Counted from the first letter of the stretch, positions 34,221 to 43,836 are shown. The stretch is 64,000 bases of DNA from Cytophagales bacterium (GCA_013299115.1 JAAFKA010000007.1:62001-126000), one strand, 5' to 3'. The notes: generated by a model from the sequence alone, not told the origin. Translations and numbers: made by a program.

Positions 34221-34235
34221 TGCAGATTCAACTTT
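34221..34235. repeat. Solo fragment of the IS30 end
   Basis: TGCAGATTCAACTTT matches the first 15 bases of the IS30 right terminal repeat (30125). It lies just past the glycosyltransferase stop codon, with a short TTGTGCAATG hairpin beside it. No transposase remains. Confidence 0.4.
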
Positions 34236-34373
34236 CATTGTGCAATGTTTTCTATTTTGTATGGGTTGGTAGCTAATTTTATTACTTCCATCATATAAAC
34301 TTGCCTGTATATGGTGTAGTGAGTGGAGTTATTTTATTGATTTTGTGGGTTTTAATTTAACAAAGTGTTGCTA

Positions 34374-34721
34374 TTATCTATAGTTCCTCCACGCCCAAAA
34401 ACCTCTTTTGCTGAGGTAATCCAAATTTGTGTCATTTGCGTAAGCCTCTCTTTCAAAACAAATATTGAGATAAGCCAAGTGTCTATCCCGATAAATAATC
34501 CAGTTCACATAAAAAATAAGCAGATATAAGATATAAAACGGTAAGATACCCAATTCTAAAATCTGCTTGATGTGTATATACTCGTGATTGAGTAAGACAG
34601 GAAAGTTTTTTAGTTGTTTGTCTTTGAGTAAGATAAATGGGAATATTACCATAGCCAACGGAGGATTAGGTAAGAGAGCAAATAGCCAAGGACGGCAAAT
34701 AAAAATACCTTTAAAATTCAT
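34374..34721 (-). CDS. Membrane protein with HExxH motif (M56-like, uncharacterised)
   Basis: About 115 aa from ATG 34721. The frame is open 27 codons further to a TTG at 34802, but that part lies inside a palindromic repeat, so it is probably not coding. The core NHEYIHIKQ carries HExxH, the zinc site of many metallopeptidases, between a hydrophobic first segment and a second one (ILPFYILYLLIFYVNWIIY). It is followed by FEREAYANDTNLDYLSKR, whose E may be the third ligand. Similar short proteins are conserved in Bacteroidota without known function. Located between the glycosyltransferase and the coiled-coil lipoprotein. Confidence 0.75.
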   Translation of the reverse strand: MNFKGIFICRPWLFALLPNPPLAMVIFPFILLKDKQLKNFPVLLNHEYIHIKQILELGILPFYILYLLIFYVNWIIYRDRHLAYLNICFEREAYANDTNLDYLSKRGFWAWRNYR

Positions 34722-34741
34722 AACCAATAAATCTATATGGG

Positions 34742-34830
34742 GCAGTGCCACAGGTGCAATGTTCAGAACTAACATTTCTTTAAGTAATGTTAGTTCTAAC
34801 AAGTTTGCACCATTACCTGTGTGGCACTAC
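34742..34830. repeat. Palindromic repeat of the 'GTGCCACA / AACATTT' family, copy 2
   Basis: Nested inverted repeat: outer AGTGCCACAGGT...ACCTGTGTGGCACT, inner GAACTAACATTT...AATGTTAGTTC. Related to 5820 and 53446. It lies between two same-strand genes, just past the lipoprotein gene's stop. Confidence 0.65.
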
Positions 34831-34841
34831 TTTCAAATTAA

Positions 34842-35717
34842 TTACTTTATTACTACAGCAACATATTTGCTTTTCCAAAATTCGTCTGCATTGGTAATTT
34901 TAATAATCACTTCGCCATTTGCTTCTACCAATTCAAAACCACCACGTTTAGGCAACAACTCTATGTTTTTGGCTTTGCCTTGTCCTGCACTGATTTCTTT
35001 CAAATATCTTTTGTCGCCTTTTACAAATGCGTCATCAGTTGCACCCGCAGCCAAACCGTCTAATTTTTTAAACAAACCTCTGGTATCTATCAAACCTTTC
35101 TTTTCGAGGTCTTTTTTAGCACCTACTGCATAGAATACAGTATTCAAGGCATCAGTCGTGGCAGTTAATTTTTCGTCTGTAGCTTGTTTTTCAGCCACAA
35201 TGGTTGCGTTTTGAACTTTCAAACCTTCCACTTCTTTCGACAAATTAGCTACTTGCTCTTTCATACTGTTGATTTGCGCATCTTTGTCTTCCATTTGTTT
35301 TCTCATCTCCTCCATTGCTTTCTCTAACAAGGCATTTTTTTGACCCGACTCCGACAATTTTTTCTGCAAAGATGCAATTTTGTTTTTGTTTTGAGCCAAC
35401 AGTTTTTCGAGTTGAGCAAAACTTTCGTCTATCGTAACACTGCCTTCTTTGCCACCCATTGTTTTGGCACGCAATTTTTCACTTGCCTGGCGGATACGTT
35501 CTTCTCTTGCCCGCATAGAGTCTAAGTTGGCATAGAGTTCGTCCATTTCCGAATTCATGCTGGCTATATAGAGGCTGTCTTTCTTAGAACCAGCTTTGAG
35601 TTCCTCGTTTTGTTGCTTGAGTTTTTCAGCCTCTTCTTTCAATTCGCCGTTACAACCTGTGAAGGTAAATACAGCAGCTAACATTGGCACAGCCAAATAG
35701 GTTTTCCAATTTTTCAT
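34842..35717 (-). CDS. Coiled-coil lipoprotein, Cbp1-like
   Basis: 291 aa. Lipoprotein signal peptide with lipobox FTGC (C22), so lipid-anchored. Residues 25-190 form a long coiled coil with regular heptads (KLKQQNEELKAG, IASLQKKLSESGQ, MEEMRKQMEDKDAQINSMKEQVANLSKEVEGLK). The C-terminal 100 residues form a small globular domain (TLNTVFYAVGAKKDLEKKGLIDTRGLFKKL ... NADEFWKSKYVAVVIK). The C-terminal pattern resembles the Cbp1 collagen-binding adhesin family of Bacteroides, widespread in non-pathogens too, so an envelope structural role is as likely. A minus-strand TACCTTTG box at 35783-35790 may belong to its promoter. Confidence 0.8.
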   Translation of the reverse strand: MKNWKTYLAVPMLAAVFTFTGCNGELKEEAEKLKQQNEELKAGSKKDSLYIASMNSEMDELYANLDSMRAREERIRQASEKLRAKTMGGKEGSVTIDESFAQLEKLLAQNKNKIASLQKKLSESGQKNALLEKAMEEMRKQMEDKDAQINSMKEQVANLSKEVEGLKVQNATIVAEKQATDEKLTATTDALNTVFYAVGAKKDLEKKGLIDTRGLFKKLDGLAAGATDDAFVKGDKRYLKEISAGQGKAKNIELLPKRGGFELVEANGEVIIKITNADEFWKSKYVAVVIK

Positions 35718-35916
35718 TTTGAATGACTATTTTTTAATAGGGTTAAACTTGCAAATATGTCAAAACAATGACATAGTAAGAGCAAAGGTAGTAGTTTTTC
35801 TGAAAATTGATAAAAGAAAAGAAATTTTTATTTTGAGTGCTTATATTTTCTTAAAATTATTTCTTAGTTTACTAACATTGGACTAAATCCTATGTTATAA
35901 CTCAAAACAAAATCTA

Positions 35917-36942
35917 ATGAGAAGTTTAGCAAGTGATAACACTTCGGGGATGCACCCTGCTATTTTGGCTGCTTTAGCTATTGCCAATCACGACCATGAA
36001 GGAGCTTATGGCAACGACAGCTATACGTCGCAAGCTGTAGCCCTGTTTAAAAAGCATTTTGGCGAACAAGCCGAAGTTTTTTTTGTGTTCAACGGCACAG
36101 GAGCAAATGTTTTAGGGTTGGCAGCCTCCACCACCAGCTATGGGGCAGTGATTTGTGCCAATACTTCGCATATTTATGTGGACGAAAGCACCGCACCCGA
36201 CTCTTTTACAGGTTGTCGATTGCTACCCATAGAAACCCCCAACGGCAAAATTACGCCTGCACAGGTGGCAGAAAAAATAAAAGGTTTGGGCGTGGAGCAT
36301 CACCCTCAACCCCAAGTGGTTTCCATTACGCAAAGCACCGAATACGGCACAATCTATACCGCAGCCGAAATAGCAGCCATAGCCGAAGTTACTCACGCCA
36401 ACGGCTTGTATTTGCACTTAGACGGAGCAAGGTTAAGCAATGCGGCGGTGAGTTTGCAAAGCAATTTTGCATCTTTTACCACAGCCGTAGGGGTGGACAT
36501 TGTGTCGTTTGGTGGCACAAAAAACGGCTTGTTGTGTGGCGAAGCCATTGTATTTCTCAATCCTGCTTTGGCTCGAAATTTTAAGTACATTCGCAAACAG
36601 GGAATGCAGCTATTTTCAAAAATGCGGTTTATTGCTGCCCAATTCATTGCCCTTTTTACCAATGATTTGTGGTTACACAATGCCCAACACGCCAACCAAA
36701 AAGCACAAGAATTGGCTAAAATTTTGCAAAAACACAAGGCTGTCAAAATTACGCAAGTTGTAGAGGCAAACAGTGTGTTTGCTATTTTGCCTCCCCATTG
36801 GATTACCCCTTTGCAAGCCGAAATTTATTTTTATGTTTGGAATGAAACCACCCACGAAGTCCGTTTTGTTTGCTCTTTTGATACTACTTCGGAAGATTTG
36901 CAAAAAATAGAAAGGAAATTGGAGGAGTTGAAAACCTTGTAG
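35917..36942 (+). CDS. Low-specificity L-threonine aldolase-like PLP enzyme
   Basis: 341 aa, fold-type I PLP enzyme of the beta-eliminating lyase/threonine aldolase family. It starts SLASDNTSGMHPAIL and AYGNDSYT, as in threonine aldolases. It has the substrate-side FVFNGTGANVLGL (about 57-69), the PLP aspartate in HLDGARLSNAA (about 167-177) and the Schiff-base lysine in SFGGTKNGLLCGEA (K near 202). Threonine or allo-threonine is cleaved to glycine and acetaldehyde. Cytoplasmic; no operon partner. It ends shortly before a strong terminator. Enzyme family secure, exact stereospecificity not. Confidence 0.9.
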   Translation: MRSLASDNTSGMHPAILAALAIANHDHEGAYGNDSYTSQAVALFKKHFGEQAEVFFVFNGTGANVLGLAASTTSYGAVICANTSHIYVDESTAPDSFTGCRLLPIETPNGKITPAQVAEKIKGLGVEHHPQPQVVSITQSTEYGTIYTAAEIAAIAEVTHANGLYLHLDGARLSNAAVSLQSNFASFTTAVGVDIVSFGGTKNGLLCGEAIVFLNPALARNFKYIRKQGMQLFSKMRFIAAQFIALFTNDLWLHNAQHANQKAQELAKILQKHKAVKITQVVEANSVFAILPPHWITPLQAEIYFYVWNETTHEVRFVCSFDTTSEDLQKIERKLEELKTL

Positions 36943-36963
36943 TATTGTACTCTTAAAATCGTA

Positions 36964-36999
36964 CTTTCCAAGTTTTGAAAACTTGGAAAGTGTTTTTTT
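36964..36999. terminator. Rho-independent terminator between convergent genes
   Basis: CTTTCCAAGTTTT and GAAAACTTGGAAAG form a 13-bp stem followed by TGTTTTTTT. It ends the threonine-aldolase transcript and, being palindromic, may also act on the convergent gene whose stop is at 37003. Confidence 0.8.
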
Positions 37000-37002
37000 A
37001 CC

Positions 37003-39615
37003 CTACATTTTCCTACTTCCCATCACCACTATTTCCTCCACCTCTATCTCCTGATTGCCCCGTAATTTGAAACCCAGCGTATTGCCCATTTTTGCCCCCG
37101 AAATTTTGCCCAAATAAATGTTATTGCAATAGAAAAACAGCGAAAAGCCCTGTTTCACTATTTTCAATTTGTTTACTGCCTGATGTTCGGTGCGAATGGC
37201 TGCCGAAGGCACAAAATCCTCCTCCACCATTTGGCTACCTGCAAAAGCATATTCGGCAAAAGGCTTGCTGTTTAGCACAAAGTAAAAATACTTTTCCATT
37301 TCGGCATTGTCGCCACCAAAAACCAATCCATACGGTTCTTCGCTGTCTTCGGTACGGTGCTTTATGGTTGCCTCTATTGCAAAATCGTCATGCGTGTCTA
37401 ACTGCTGAATGGGCAACACCACCAAATACTCCTCTGCCGAATAGTTTTTCAAGAGCAACTTTCCGCCTTCTGTCCGCACTTTTAGGTTTTCGCCTGCCTC
37501 GCGGGGTGCTTTCCAAATCTGCTTGTCCGTATCGAAGGTTTCTTTGTATAAAACTCTGCGGTTGGCAACCACAGGCGAAAAATTTAAGGGTTCTTCCATT
37601 TCATAAAAACCTGTTAGGGCAAGGTCGGCAATGGCTATTTTCTCTTTGCCCTCCACCTGAAAACCAATTTCCTGCCCAAAAAATACGGTTATATTTTCTA
37701 AGGTTGCGAGTTCGGTTTCGTTTACAAATAATTTGAGTTGGTTGTTTTCCTTCGCCACTTTTAGCGTAAAATTAGCTGCCAAATCTGTCAAAACTTCATT
37801 GGTGGCGGTGAACAAGTCTTCGGATTTTGCCTTTTCGCCTTTGTATTTCCTGAAAACAAACGTATTTTGGAGTTTATCTTTCTTAATTTTTTGCGAAACA
37901 CCAAAAAAGTACCTATCTGTATTGGTTTCACTTTTGCCAAACACCAGCCCATACTCAAAACCCTCTTCTTTGGCTGCATTGCGTAAGTTGGCTGCAATGG
38001 TAAAATTTTGGTTATTCACAGGCTCAAAAGCAAGGCTTTGCAGATGCACACCTTTTTTCAACCCCTCCATAAAAAATTCGCCATGCTCTATGATGCCTTT
38101 GTTTACAGAAGTCTGAAACTCCCATTCTAAATTTTTGTTCTCAAAACTTTCTTTGAAACTATAAGGCTGAATTTGGTTGGCTGCCAAAGTTTTTTGGTCT
38201 GCGGTCAAGTCCAATTTCTTTGCCTCCCTAAAATTTTGAAAGAACAAATACATTTCGGCATCGGTCAAAACATTGCTGTAATTTGAGGCTTGCACTTCGA
38301 CTATTCGTTTGGTTTCGGCATTGTAAGTAGTTTCTACCTGTTTCAATTCCGTTTTTAGTTTCACTTCGTCCATTTTGTAAGTCAAAGCATCTTGATAAAA
38401 CACAATAGCCTGCTTATAATCTCCCTCCTCTTTCAGGCTGCGTGCATTTTGCAAAGTCCTCACAAAATTGTCTTTTTTAATTTGGGCATTGAGGTCAATT
38501 TCGGCTTTGCGGAGGTCTGCTTTTGCTTGGTTGTCGGCAGGTTTATAGGCAAGGCAGGCTTTCAACAAAGCAATAGATTGGTTGTAATCTTTGGCAGTGT
38601 AGGCTGTTTTTGCCTCCTTTATCCGTTGCTTAAAAGTTTCGGCAGAGTTCACCGTTATCACTTCGGGCTGGGCTACCTCCACAGACGCAGCCACAACCGA
38701 AGTGTTTGTATTCACAAGATTGGTAGCAACAATTTTATCTTCTGGTTTTGCTATGTTATTCTCTTTCATATATTGTTCCACAGATTTCCCCTCTTTTTCG
38801 GCTTGTTTTCTTGCTTTTTCGGCAATTTTGCGTTGCTCTTTTTCGGCTTTTTCTTTGTCTTTTTCGGCTTTTTTCAGAGCCTTTGCTTCGGCTTTGCTCA
38901 ATGTTTTGGGCGTAAAATTTGTGTAGCCAAACACAGCTTTGGTGGCAGGCGTAACATTGTAAAGGGCAGGACTTTGGCGAATTTTGAGTTCAAATTTTGC
39001 CAATATATTATCAAAAACCAAGTTGATACATTGGTCTGTTACAATCTGGTCGAGGTCTAAATTGATAGGAAAAATTTTGCCCAAAGTCTGGTTATATTGC
39101 ATCAGCAAGCCGTCAAACTGCTGTTTTACAGGTACTTGAGCAATTCCTTTGCTGATAAGAGGTTTTAGCGAAGTTGCCAAATCTGCACCCATTTTGCTTT
39201 TCAGGAGTTGTGCAACTGCATTTTCTGCCCCACTTGTGAGTTGGTTTACATCTGCTTGCGATAAATCTTTTGTTACGCTGTTCAAGGAATTAGTAATGGG
39301 TTGCAAAGCCTCGCCAAACTGCTGGTTCATCATTTTCATCAGCTCGTCCATAATTTTGTCCCCACCGGGTACATTGCGGAGTTTGCCCTCATATTTGGCA
39401 ATGGCTGCGGGCATGGGCATCTGCATTGTGCCATCAGACGACTTGCTGACCACCAACGCCTTGCCCAGCAAGTCTTGCACCACTTTTTGGGCATCGGCTA
39501 CCGAAAGTTGCAAAGTTTGGGGTTTGATTTGGGGTTGAGGCTGCATTTGTGCAAAACCCTGAAAATAGTAGCCCACCAAAAAATAGGCTACAAAGAGAAA
39601 AGTTGAGGTTTTCAT
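37003..39615 (-). CDS. Secreted DUF4197 protein with TPR and two LamG-like domains
   Basis: About 870 aa from ATG 39615 (MKTSTFLFVAYFLVGYYFQGFAQ, signal peptide); a longer frame to 39672 puts non-signal residues in front. DUF4197 occupies about 35-230 (typical phrases LTSGAENAVAQLLKSKMGADLATSLKPLISKGI and LIRQSPALYNVTPATKAVFG-like end). A K/E/A-rich coiled coil follows (about 245-290; KAEKEQRKIAEKARKQAEKEG), then TPR-like helices (about 325-430). Two copies of a LamG/DUF1080-like beta-sandwich come last (about 500-645 and 680-870), each with a LVFG-G/K-S...Y-F-F/V strand. LamG-like domains bind glycans, so surface or periplasmic carbohydrate contact is plausible. The combination is unusual. 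Confidence 0.85.
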   Translation of the reverse strand: MKTSTFLFVAYFLVGYYFQGFAQMQPQPQIKPQTLQLSVADAQKVVQDLLGKALVVSKSSDGTMQMPMPAAIAKYEGKLRNVPGGDKIMDELMKMMNQQFGEALQPITNSLNSVTKDLSQADVNQLTSGAENAVAQLLKSKMGADLATSLKPLISKGIAQVPVKQQFDGLLMQYNQTLGKIFPINLDLDQIVTDQCINLVFDNILAKFELKIRQSPALYNVTPATKAVFGYTNFTPKTLSKAEAKALKKAEKDKEKAEKEQRKIAEKARKQAEKEGKSVEQYMKENNIAKPEDKIVATNLVNTNTSVVAASVEVAQPEVITVNSAETFKQRIKEAKTAYTAKDYNQSIALLKACLAYKPADNQAKADLRKAEIDLNAQIKKDNFVRTLQNARSLKEEGDYKQAIVFYQDALTYKMDEVKLKTELKQVETTYNAETKRIVEVQASNYSNVLTDAEMYLFFQNFREAKKLDLTADQKTLAANQIQPYSFKESFENKNLEWEFQTSVNKGIIEHGEFFMEGLKKGVHLQSLAFEPVNNQNFTIAANLRNAAKEEGFEYGLVFGKSETNTDRYFFGVSQKIKKDKLQNTFVFRKYKGEKAKSEDLFTATNEVLTDLAANFTLKVAKENNQLKLFVNETELATLENITVFFGQEIGFQVEGKEKIAIADLALTGFYEMEEPLNFSPVVANRRVLYKETFDTDKQIWKAPREAGENLKVRTEGGKLLLKNYSAEEYLVVLPIQQLDTHDDFAIEATIKHRTEDSEEPYGLVFGGDNAEMEKYFYFVLNSKPFAEYAFAGSQMVEEDFVPSAAIRTEHQAVNKLKIVKQGFSLFFYCNNIYLGKISGAKMGNTLGFKLRGNQEIEVEEIVVMGSRKM

Positions 39616-39697
39616 ATTTGATATGTAGATTAAAATGTTATTTTTTGTGTAGTTGCGGGTTTTAACCCGCAATACTTCGGGTTTTGAGAAATCCTAA

Positions 39698-39804
39698 GCA
39701 CCTTTGTTATTTTTTCAAAACAGCAAAAAAATAGGGACAATACTATATGCTTATGGGTAATCGGGCAGTTTGGGCAGGTAAAACGCCAATTTTGGTGGGT
39801 AAAC
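39698..39804. repeat. About 105-bp dispersed repeat, copy 1
   Basis: The stretch beginning GCACCTTTGTTATTTTTTC, with internal ATAGGGACAATACTAT and ending AATTTTGGTGGGTA, aligns over its whole length with 52554-52658; a 50-bp partial copy is at 40245-40292. Each copy sits upstream of a gene start. No coding capacity. Confidence 0.65.
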
Positions 39805-39894
39805 TATTGGTATGCTTTTGCAGTTGTGCTTTGGGTTGTGCTTCGGGTTGTGCTTTGAGGTGTGCTTTGGGGTTCTCAAACCCCAAAGTTTTTT

Positions 39895-40203
39895 TGTAGC
39901 ATAGACTTTAGTCCAATGCTATTAAGCTAAGAAAGTATATTTACAACCTCGAAGAGGTTGAACAATAATAGCCCTACGTGCAACGTAGGGAAGTATTTGT
40001 AAACTTGCATCCAACCTCGAAGAGGTTGAACAATGACGTATTGCTACACGAATGTTCAACCCCTTCGGGGTTGTGGAGTAGCTTTGCACCTTTTCCCCTA
40101 CGTTGCACGTAGGGCTATTATTGTTCAACCCACAATGGAATTGCTCTTCGAGGTTGTAAGTTGTTTCTTAGCTTAATAGCATTGGACTAAAGTCTATACT
40201 ACA
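39895..40203. repeat. Nested 309-bp inverted repeat
   Basis: Outer arms 39895-39934 and 40164-40203 (about 40 nt with one or two mismatches) contain ACTTTAGTCCAATGCTATTA and its complement. Inside are inverted blocks with CCCTACGTGCAACGTAGGG, and CAACCTCGAAGAGGTTG motifs in both orientations, the latter occurring four times. The central hairpin is TCAACCCCTTCGGGGTTG. The 760-bp gap 39616-40375 is made almost entirely of this and the 105-bp repeats. Confidence 0.75.
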
Positions 40204-40244
40204 GTTTTTTCGGTTGTAGCAACCAAAAGCACGACTAAAACCGA

Positions 40245-40292
40245 AGCACCTTTTTATTTTTTCAAAACAGCAAATAATAGGGACAGCACTAT
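40245..40292. repeat. Dispersed repeat, partial copy 3
   Basis: GCACCTTTTTATTTTTTC...AATAGGGACAGCACTAT aligns with the first half of the 105-bp repeat at 39698. It lies 84 bp before the TPR-kinase ATG. Confidence 0.5.
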
Positions 40293-40375
40293 TTTTATTT
40301 GCTTTGCTATGATAGCTGTTGCTTTTTCGGTGTAAAAAACCTACCTTGCTTTGCTATTTTTAACCTTATCAAATT

Positions 40376-42567
40376 ATGAAAAATCTACTCATTTTTTTCG
40401 CATTTTGCTTACTCTTGCTCTTAGGCACCCCTACGTATGGGCAGGAGAAAGTGCTGGATAGTTTGAAAAGGGAGTTGGGGAGTTATAAGAAAGATGATAC
40501 AACGAAAGTAAAGTTGTATAATAAAATAGCCAAACAATATTATAGAATTGACTTAGAAAAAATGAAAGATTATGCCCACAAAAGTATACTACTATCAAAA
40601 AAGTTGAACTATACAAACGGACAAGGAGGAGCAAGAAATATTTTAGGGATTTATTATTCAGTAGTAGGAAATTCAGATAGTGCAATATTCCATCTTGATA
40701 TAGCCTATAAATTGGCAAAAGATGTAGATGATAAATGTAGTGTAAGAAATAATATAGCAACAGAACTTAGGCAAAAAGGCAAATTTAAAGAGGCTTTGGA
40801 GTATTATGAATTAAGTATTTCAGATTTAATGACAATAAAAGATACCATGTCTTTGGCAAAAACATATCAAAACATAGGTGGCGTTTATCAAAGTCAGGGG
40901 AACTATGATAAAGCTGTTGAATATGGATTAAAAGGAATGAAAATTTATGAAATATCAAAAGATACACTTGGTATTATCCAATCATTATATAACATAGGAA
41001 TAACTTATTCTACTTTTAATGGGGATAAAGCCATAGATTTCTTTGGCAAGTCTCTATATTTAGCAAGTAAAACAAGTGATTTAGTTAGCCAAGCAGAAAT
41101 ATTAAATAGTTTAGGCAGAGAATATGTAGTAAAAAAAGAATACAAAAAAAGTGAAAGTTTATTTACCAAAGCTATGAATATTGCAGAACAACTTAAACGT
41201 AAAAATATTATAGCTAAAATAAACTCCAATATGTCTTTTATGTATAGGGAAATAGAAAATTATACCAAAGCTATCAATTATCAAACGGAAGTAGTGATAT
41301 TTAATGAACAATATGGTAGTAAGTATGCAATAGCAGCAGGTTACGGTGATTTATCTTTATTATATTTCAAAATAAAGAATATAATAAAGCAAAAATATAT
41401 GTTCATAAAGGGTTGAATATTGCTGATACGCTAAAAATGAAACCTGTTATTTTGCCATTAAAACAAACCTTACTACAAACGTATATAAAAACTAATCAAT
41501 CCGATTCTGCTATAATTATTCTTCAAGAAACTTGGAAGTTACAACAAAATATACTTGATGATAAAGTAACAAAAAGTATTACAGACGCAGAAACCAAATA
41601 CCAAACCACCCAAAAAGAACTCGAAAACACCCAACTCAAAGCCGAAAAAGCAGAGGAAAAACAGGCAAAGCAGCAGCAGTTGTTTAGTTTTTTGGCTTTG
41701 GTGGTAGTTCTGGTAGGTTTGGGGGCTTTTTTGGTTTACCGCAACAGGCAGAAAGCAAAGCAAGCAGCAGTGTTGGCAGGGCTAAACAGTGCCTTATCGC
41801 AAACCAACAAAGAGTTGGGCTTGGCTCAAAACCAGCTAAAAGTTCTCTTAGAAAGCCAAAATCACGACCACACCAATCTTTTTCAGATTTTGCAAGGCTT
41901 AGGCAGACAGATAGAGCAGAGCCAAATCCTCACGCAGTCGCAAGAACTCGGCAGGCAGCTCATCAAAATAACGGGGGCTGTTAGTGAAATGGATACTATT
42001 TTGTACGGAGATTTGAAACAACTGCAAATCATAGAGCAAGATTTTGACATAGAGGCAGAGAAAAATAAATACCGCACCCCAGCCCAAATTATAGAGAAAA
42101 TTAAGGTGTTTTTGCAAAACTTTTCCTCTTTGCTACCAAGAACTTATCCTTTGGGTGGCGCTGAGTCCCCCGAAGGATTACAAGTATTGCAAATAATAAC
42201 CGAAATAGACGAAGCAAGCCAACAAATAACCCTCAACGCCTCCGAAAAAACAGCCTTCGGGGTCATTATTTTGGAAACAGTCCGCAATGCGTTGAAATAT
42301 GCTTTTCAGGATTTTGCTTGCGACCAACCAACTATTCGCATCAGTTTGGTTTTTGTGGAAACCTATACAGAAAATTACAAAACAACCAATGTCTATGAAT
42401 TGCAGGTAGCAGACAACGGAAAGGGTTTGCCCAGCATAGAGGCATACAGGCAAGGCTCGAAAGGCTTGCAACTGATACAAGACTTTGCCAAACAGTTGGG
42501 AAATTTGCCCCAAATTAGCACCGAAACAGGCAAAGGAACAAAGTATGTGTTTAGGATAGAAAGGTAA
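40376..42567 (+). pseudogene. TPR sensor histidine kinase split by a frameshift
   Basis: A single protein of about 730 residues read in two frames. Frame one (40376-41416) has a signal peptide (1-22) and TPRs (about 50-340). Frame two resumes through EYNKAKIYVHKGLNIADTLKMK and runs to 42567; its apparent start at 41413 is a TTG. The break is at the AAAA run at 41369-41372: one extra A would give FKNKEYNKAKIYVHKG, a perfect TPR continuation. Part two holds a coiled coil, a transmembrane helix (FSFLALVVVLVGLGAFLVY), and a HisKA_2-like dimerisation box with SQNHDHTNLFQILQGL. The HATPase shows N box (LETVRNALKYAF), G1 (VADNGKGLP) and G2 (GSKGLQLIQDFA). Recent single-base loss, assembly error or frameshifting are all possible. 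Confidence 0.85.
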
Positions 42568-42578
42568 TAGACTGTAGT

Positions 42579-43010
42579 AACGGACTTTAGTCCGTTTTTT
42601 TTGGTTTCGGTTTCTCAAAACCGAAACTTGCACTTGTGATGACTTGCGGTTTTGAGAACAGTACGACTGCCGACCGCAAGCACACAAACCGAAGTTTTTT
42701 TGTAGCATAGACTTTAGTCTGTGCAGACGTATAGGCACAGACTAAAGTCTATGCTACAGTTTTTTTCGGTTGTGAGCAACCGAAACCACCTTGTGTGTAC
42801 TTTGGGGTTATCAAACCCCGAAGTTTTTAGGTTTCGGTTTTGAGAAACCGAAACCACCTTGTGCGTGCTTTGGGGTTCTCAAACCCCGAAGTTTTTAGGT
42901 TTCGGTTTTCGAAACCGAAACCACCTTGTGCGTGCTTTGGGGTTCTCAAACCCCAAAGGTCTTCTACTTGCGATTTTGAGAACAGTACGACTGCCGATTA
43001 AAGCACTTTT
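42579..43010. repeat. Dense cluster of short palindromes
   Basis: The 519-bp gap 42568-43086 is almost wholly repeats. It has an ACGGACTTTAGTCCGT palindrome (42579-42600). A TAGCATAGACTTTAGTC arm and its complement (about 42704-42763) form a long hairpin. At least three rounds of a CGGTTT(T)nGAAACCG hairpin alternate with GGGGTTCTCAAACCCC hairpins (about 42800-42960). Direct copies of CGATTTTGAGAACAGTACG occur at about 42650 and 42971. No gene other than the relic at 43015. Confidence 0.7.
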
Positions 43011-43014
43011 ATAG

Positions 43015-43047
43015 TTTAAACAAAAGGCGGAGGAGAAATTTAGTTAA
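43015..43047 (+). pseudogene. Relic of the 3' end of a PD-(D/E)XK paralogue
   Basis: The last 33 bases encode FKQKAEEKFS and a stop, as at the end of the genes at 47600 and 52790 (WFKQKAEEKFS/A). The preceding codon is TAG where the intact genes have TGG. Everything upstream has been replaced by repeats. Confidence 0.75.
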
Positions 43048-43086
43048 GGTTTCTTTTGAGAAAGTTTAGGGTGTGCAAAAGGAGAA

Positions 43087-43836
43087 CTACTTAGTCAAAG
43101 TAGCAAGTTCTTTTTCTAATTCTGTAATTTGTGTTTCGTATTCCTCAATTTGTTTTTGGTATTGTTCTTGTTTTTTAGTGTTACCAATAACTTCTATTTC
43201 TTTTTCTACACACTCATCTTTTAATTTTTTATACTTTTGTATTTTACTCGTTAGCAACTCAACTGCATCAGCATTCTGGGCTGTAGTTGATTTTATATCT
43301 TTGTCCGTACCATAAGTGGATATAAGATAATTTTCCACTTTTTTAGTAAAAGTTCTTAATCTTTGATTAAAAGTTGAAGGAGTATTTCCGTAAATAAATT
43401 CCTGTCTATGTGCTTCATGAGTAGCCTTTAAATCTCCTGTTTTAGGGACTACTTCATCCATTTTTTCAAAATAGTCAGGATAATAGTTATTATCTAAACT
43501 ACTTTTAGCTTTCTCAATATGTTTTAGCCAAGTTTCTAATTTGCTTGTCTTGTTATTTTGTTTTTTTATTTCGTCATTTATTTTAGAATAATTACCAGTA
43601 CAGAAATACCAAGCAAGTGATAGTAATTTACCACTCTGGCTTTCCTCTTCAACACTCAATAATAAACTTCCTATACAAAGTTTTTGAGTTTTCTTATTTG
43701 AAACTTTACTAAAATCATCTCTTAGCATTTCAAAAGTTTGCTCATATTTAGCAAGCACTTTTGCTGCTTCTGCCTTGTAGTTCTCATTGCAATCTGTAAA
43801 AGGGATTGCATTTAGTTGTGTTATTTCCTTTTCCAT
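43087..43836 (-). CDS. Coiled-coil protein of unknown function, last gene of ATPase operon
   Basis: 249 aa, not recognised. Mostly helical and charged, with clear heptads in the last 60 residues (TSKIQKYKKLKDECVEKEIEVIGNTKKQEQYQKQIEEYETQITELEKELATL). The central part has DLKATHEAHRQEFIYGNTPSTFNQRLRTFTKKVENYLISTYG, which contains several H, E and R residues but no metal-site pattern I can name. Its ATG is 14 bp after the stop of the AAA ATPase gene, so it is in the same operon and probably acts with it, as effectors do in two-gene ATPase defence systems (inference). No HNH or TOPRIM motif is visible. Confidence 0.75.
   Translation of the reverse strand: MEKEITQLNAIPFTDCNENYKAEAAKVLAKYEQTFEMLRDDFSKVSNKKTQKLCIGSLLLSVEEESQSGKLLSLAWYFCTGNYSKINDEIKKQNNKTSKLETWLKHIEKAKSSLDNNYYPDYFEKMDEVVPKTGDLKATHEAHRQEFIYGNTPSTFNQRLRTFTKKVENYLISTYGTDKDIKSTTAQNADAVELLTSKIQKYKKLKDECVEKEIEVIGNTKKQEQYQKQIEEYETQITELEKELATLTK

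Noticed and set aside
38392-39060. 222-codon plus-strand frame, rich in F and C
   Set aside because: Antisense to the DUF4197 coding region; composition is that of a shadow frame and no homology is recognisable.
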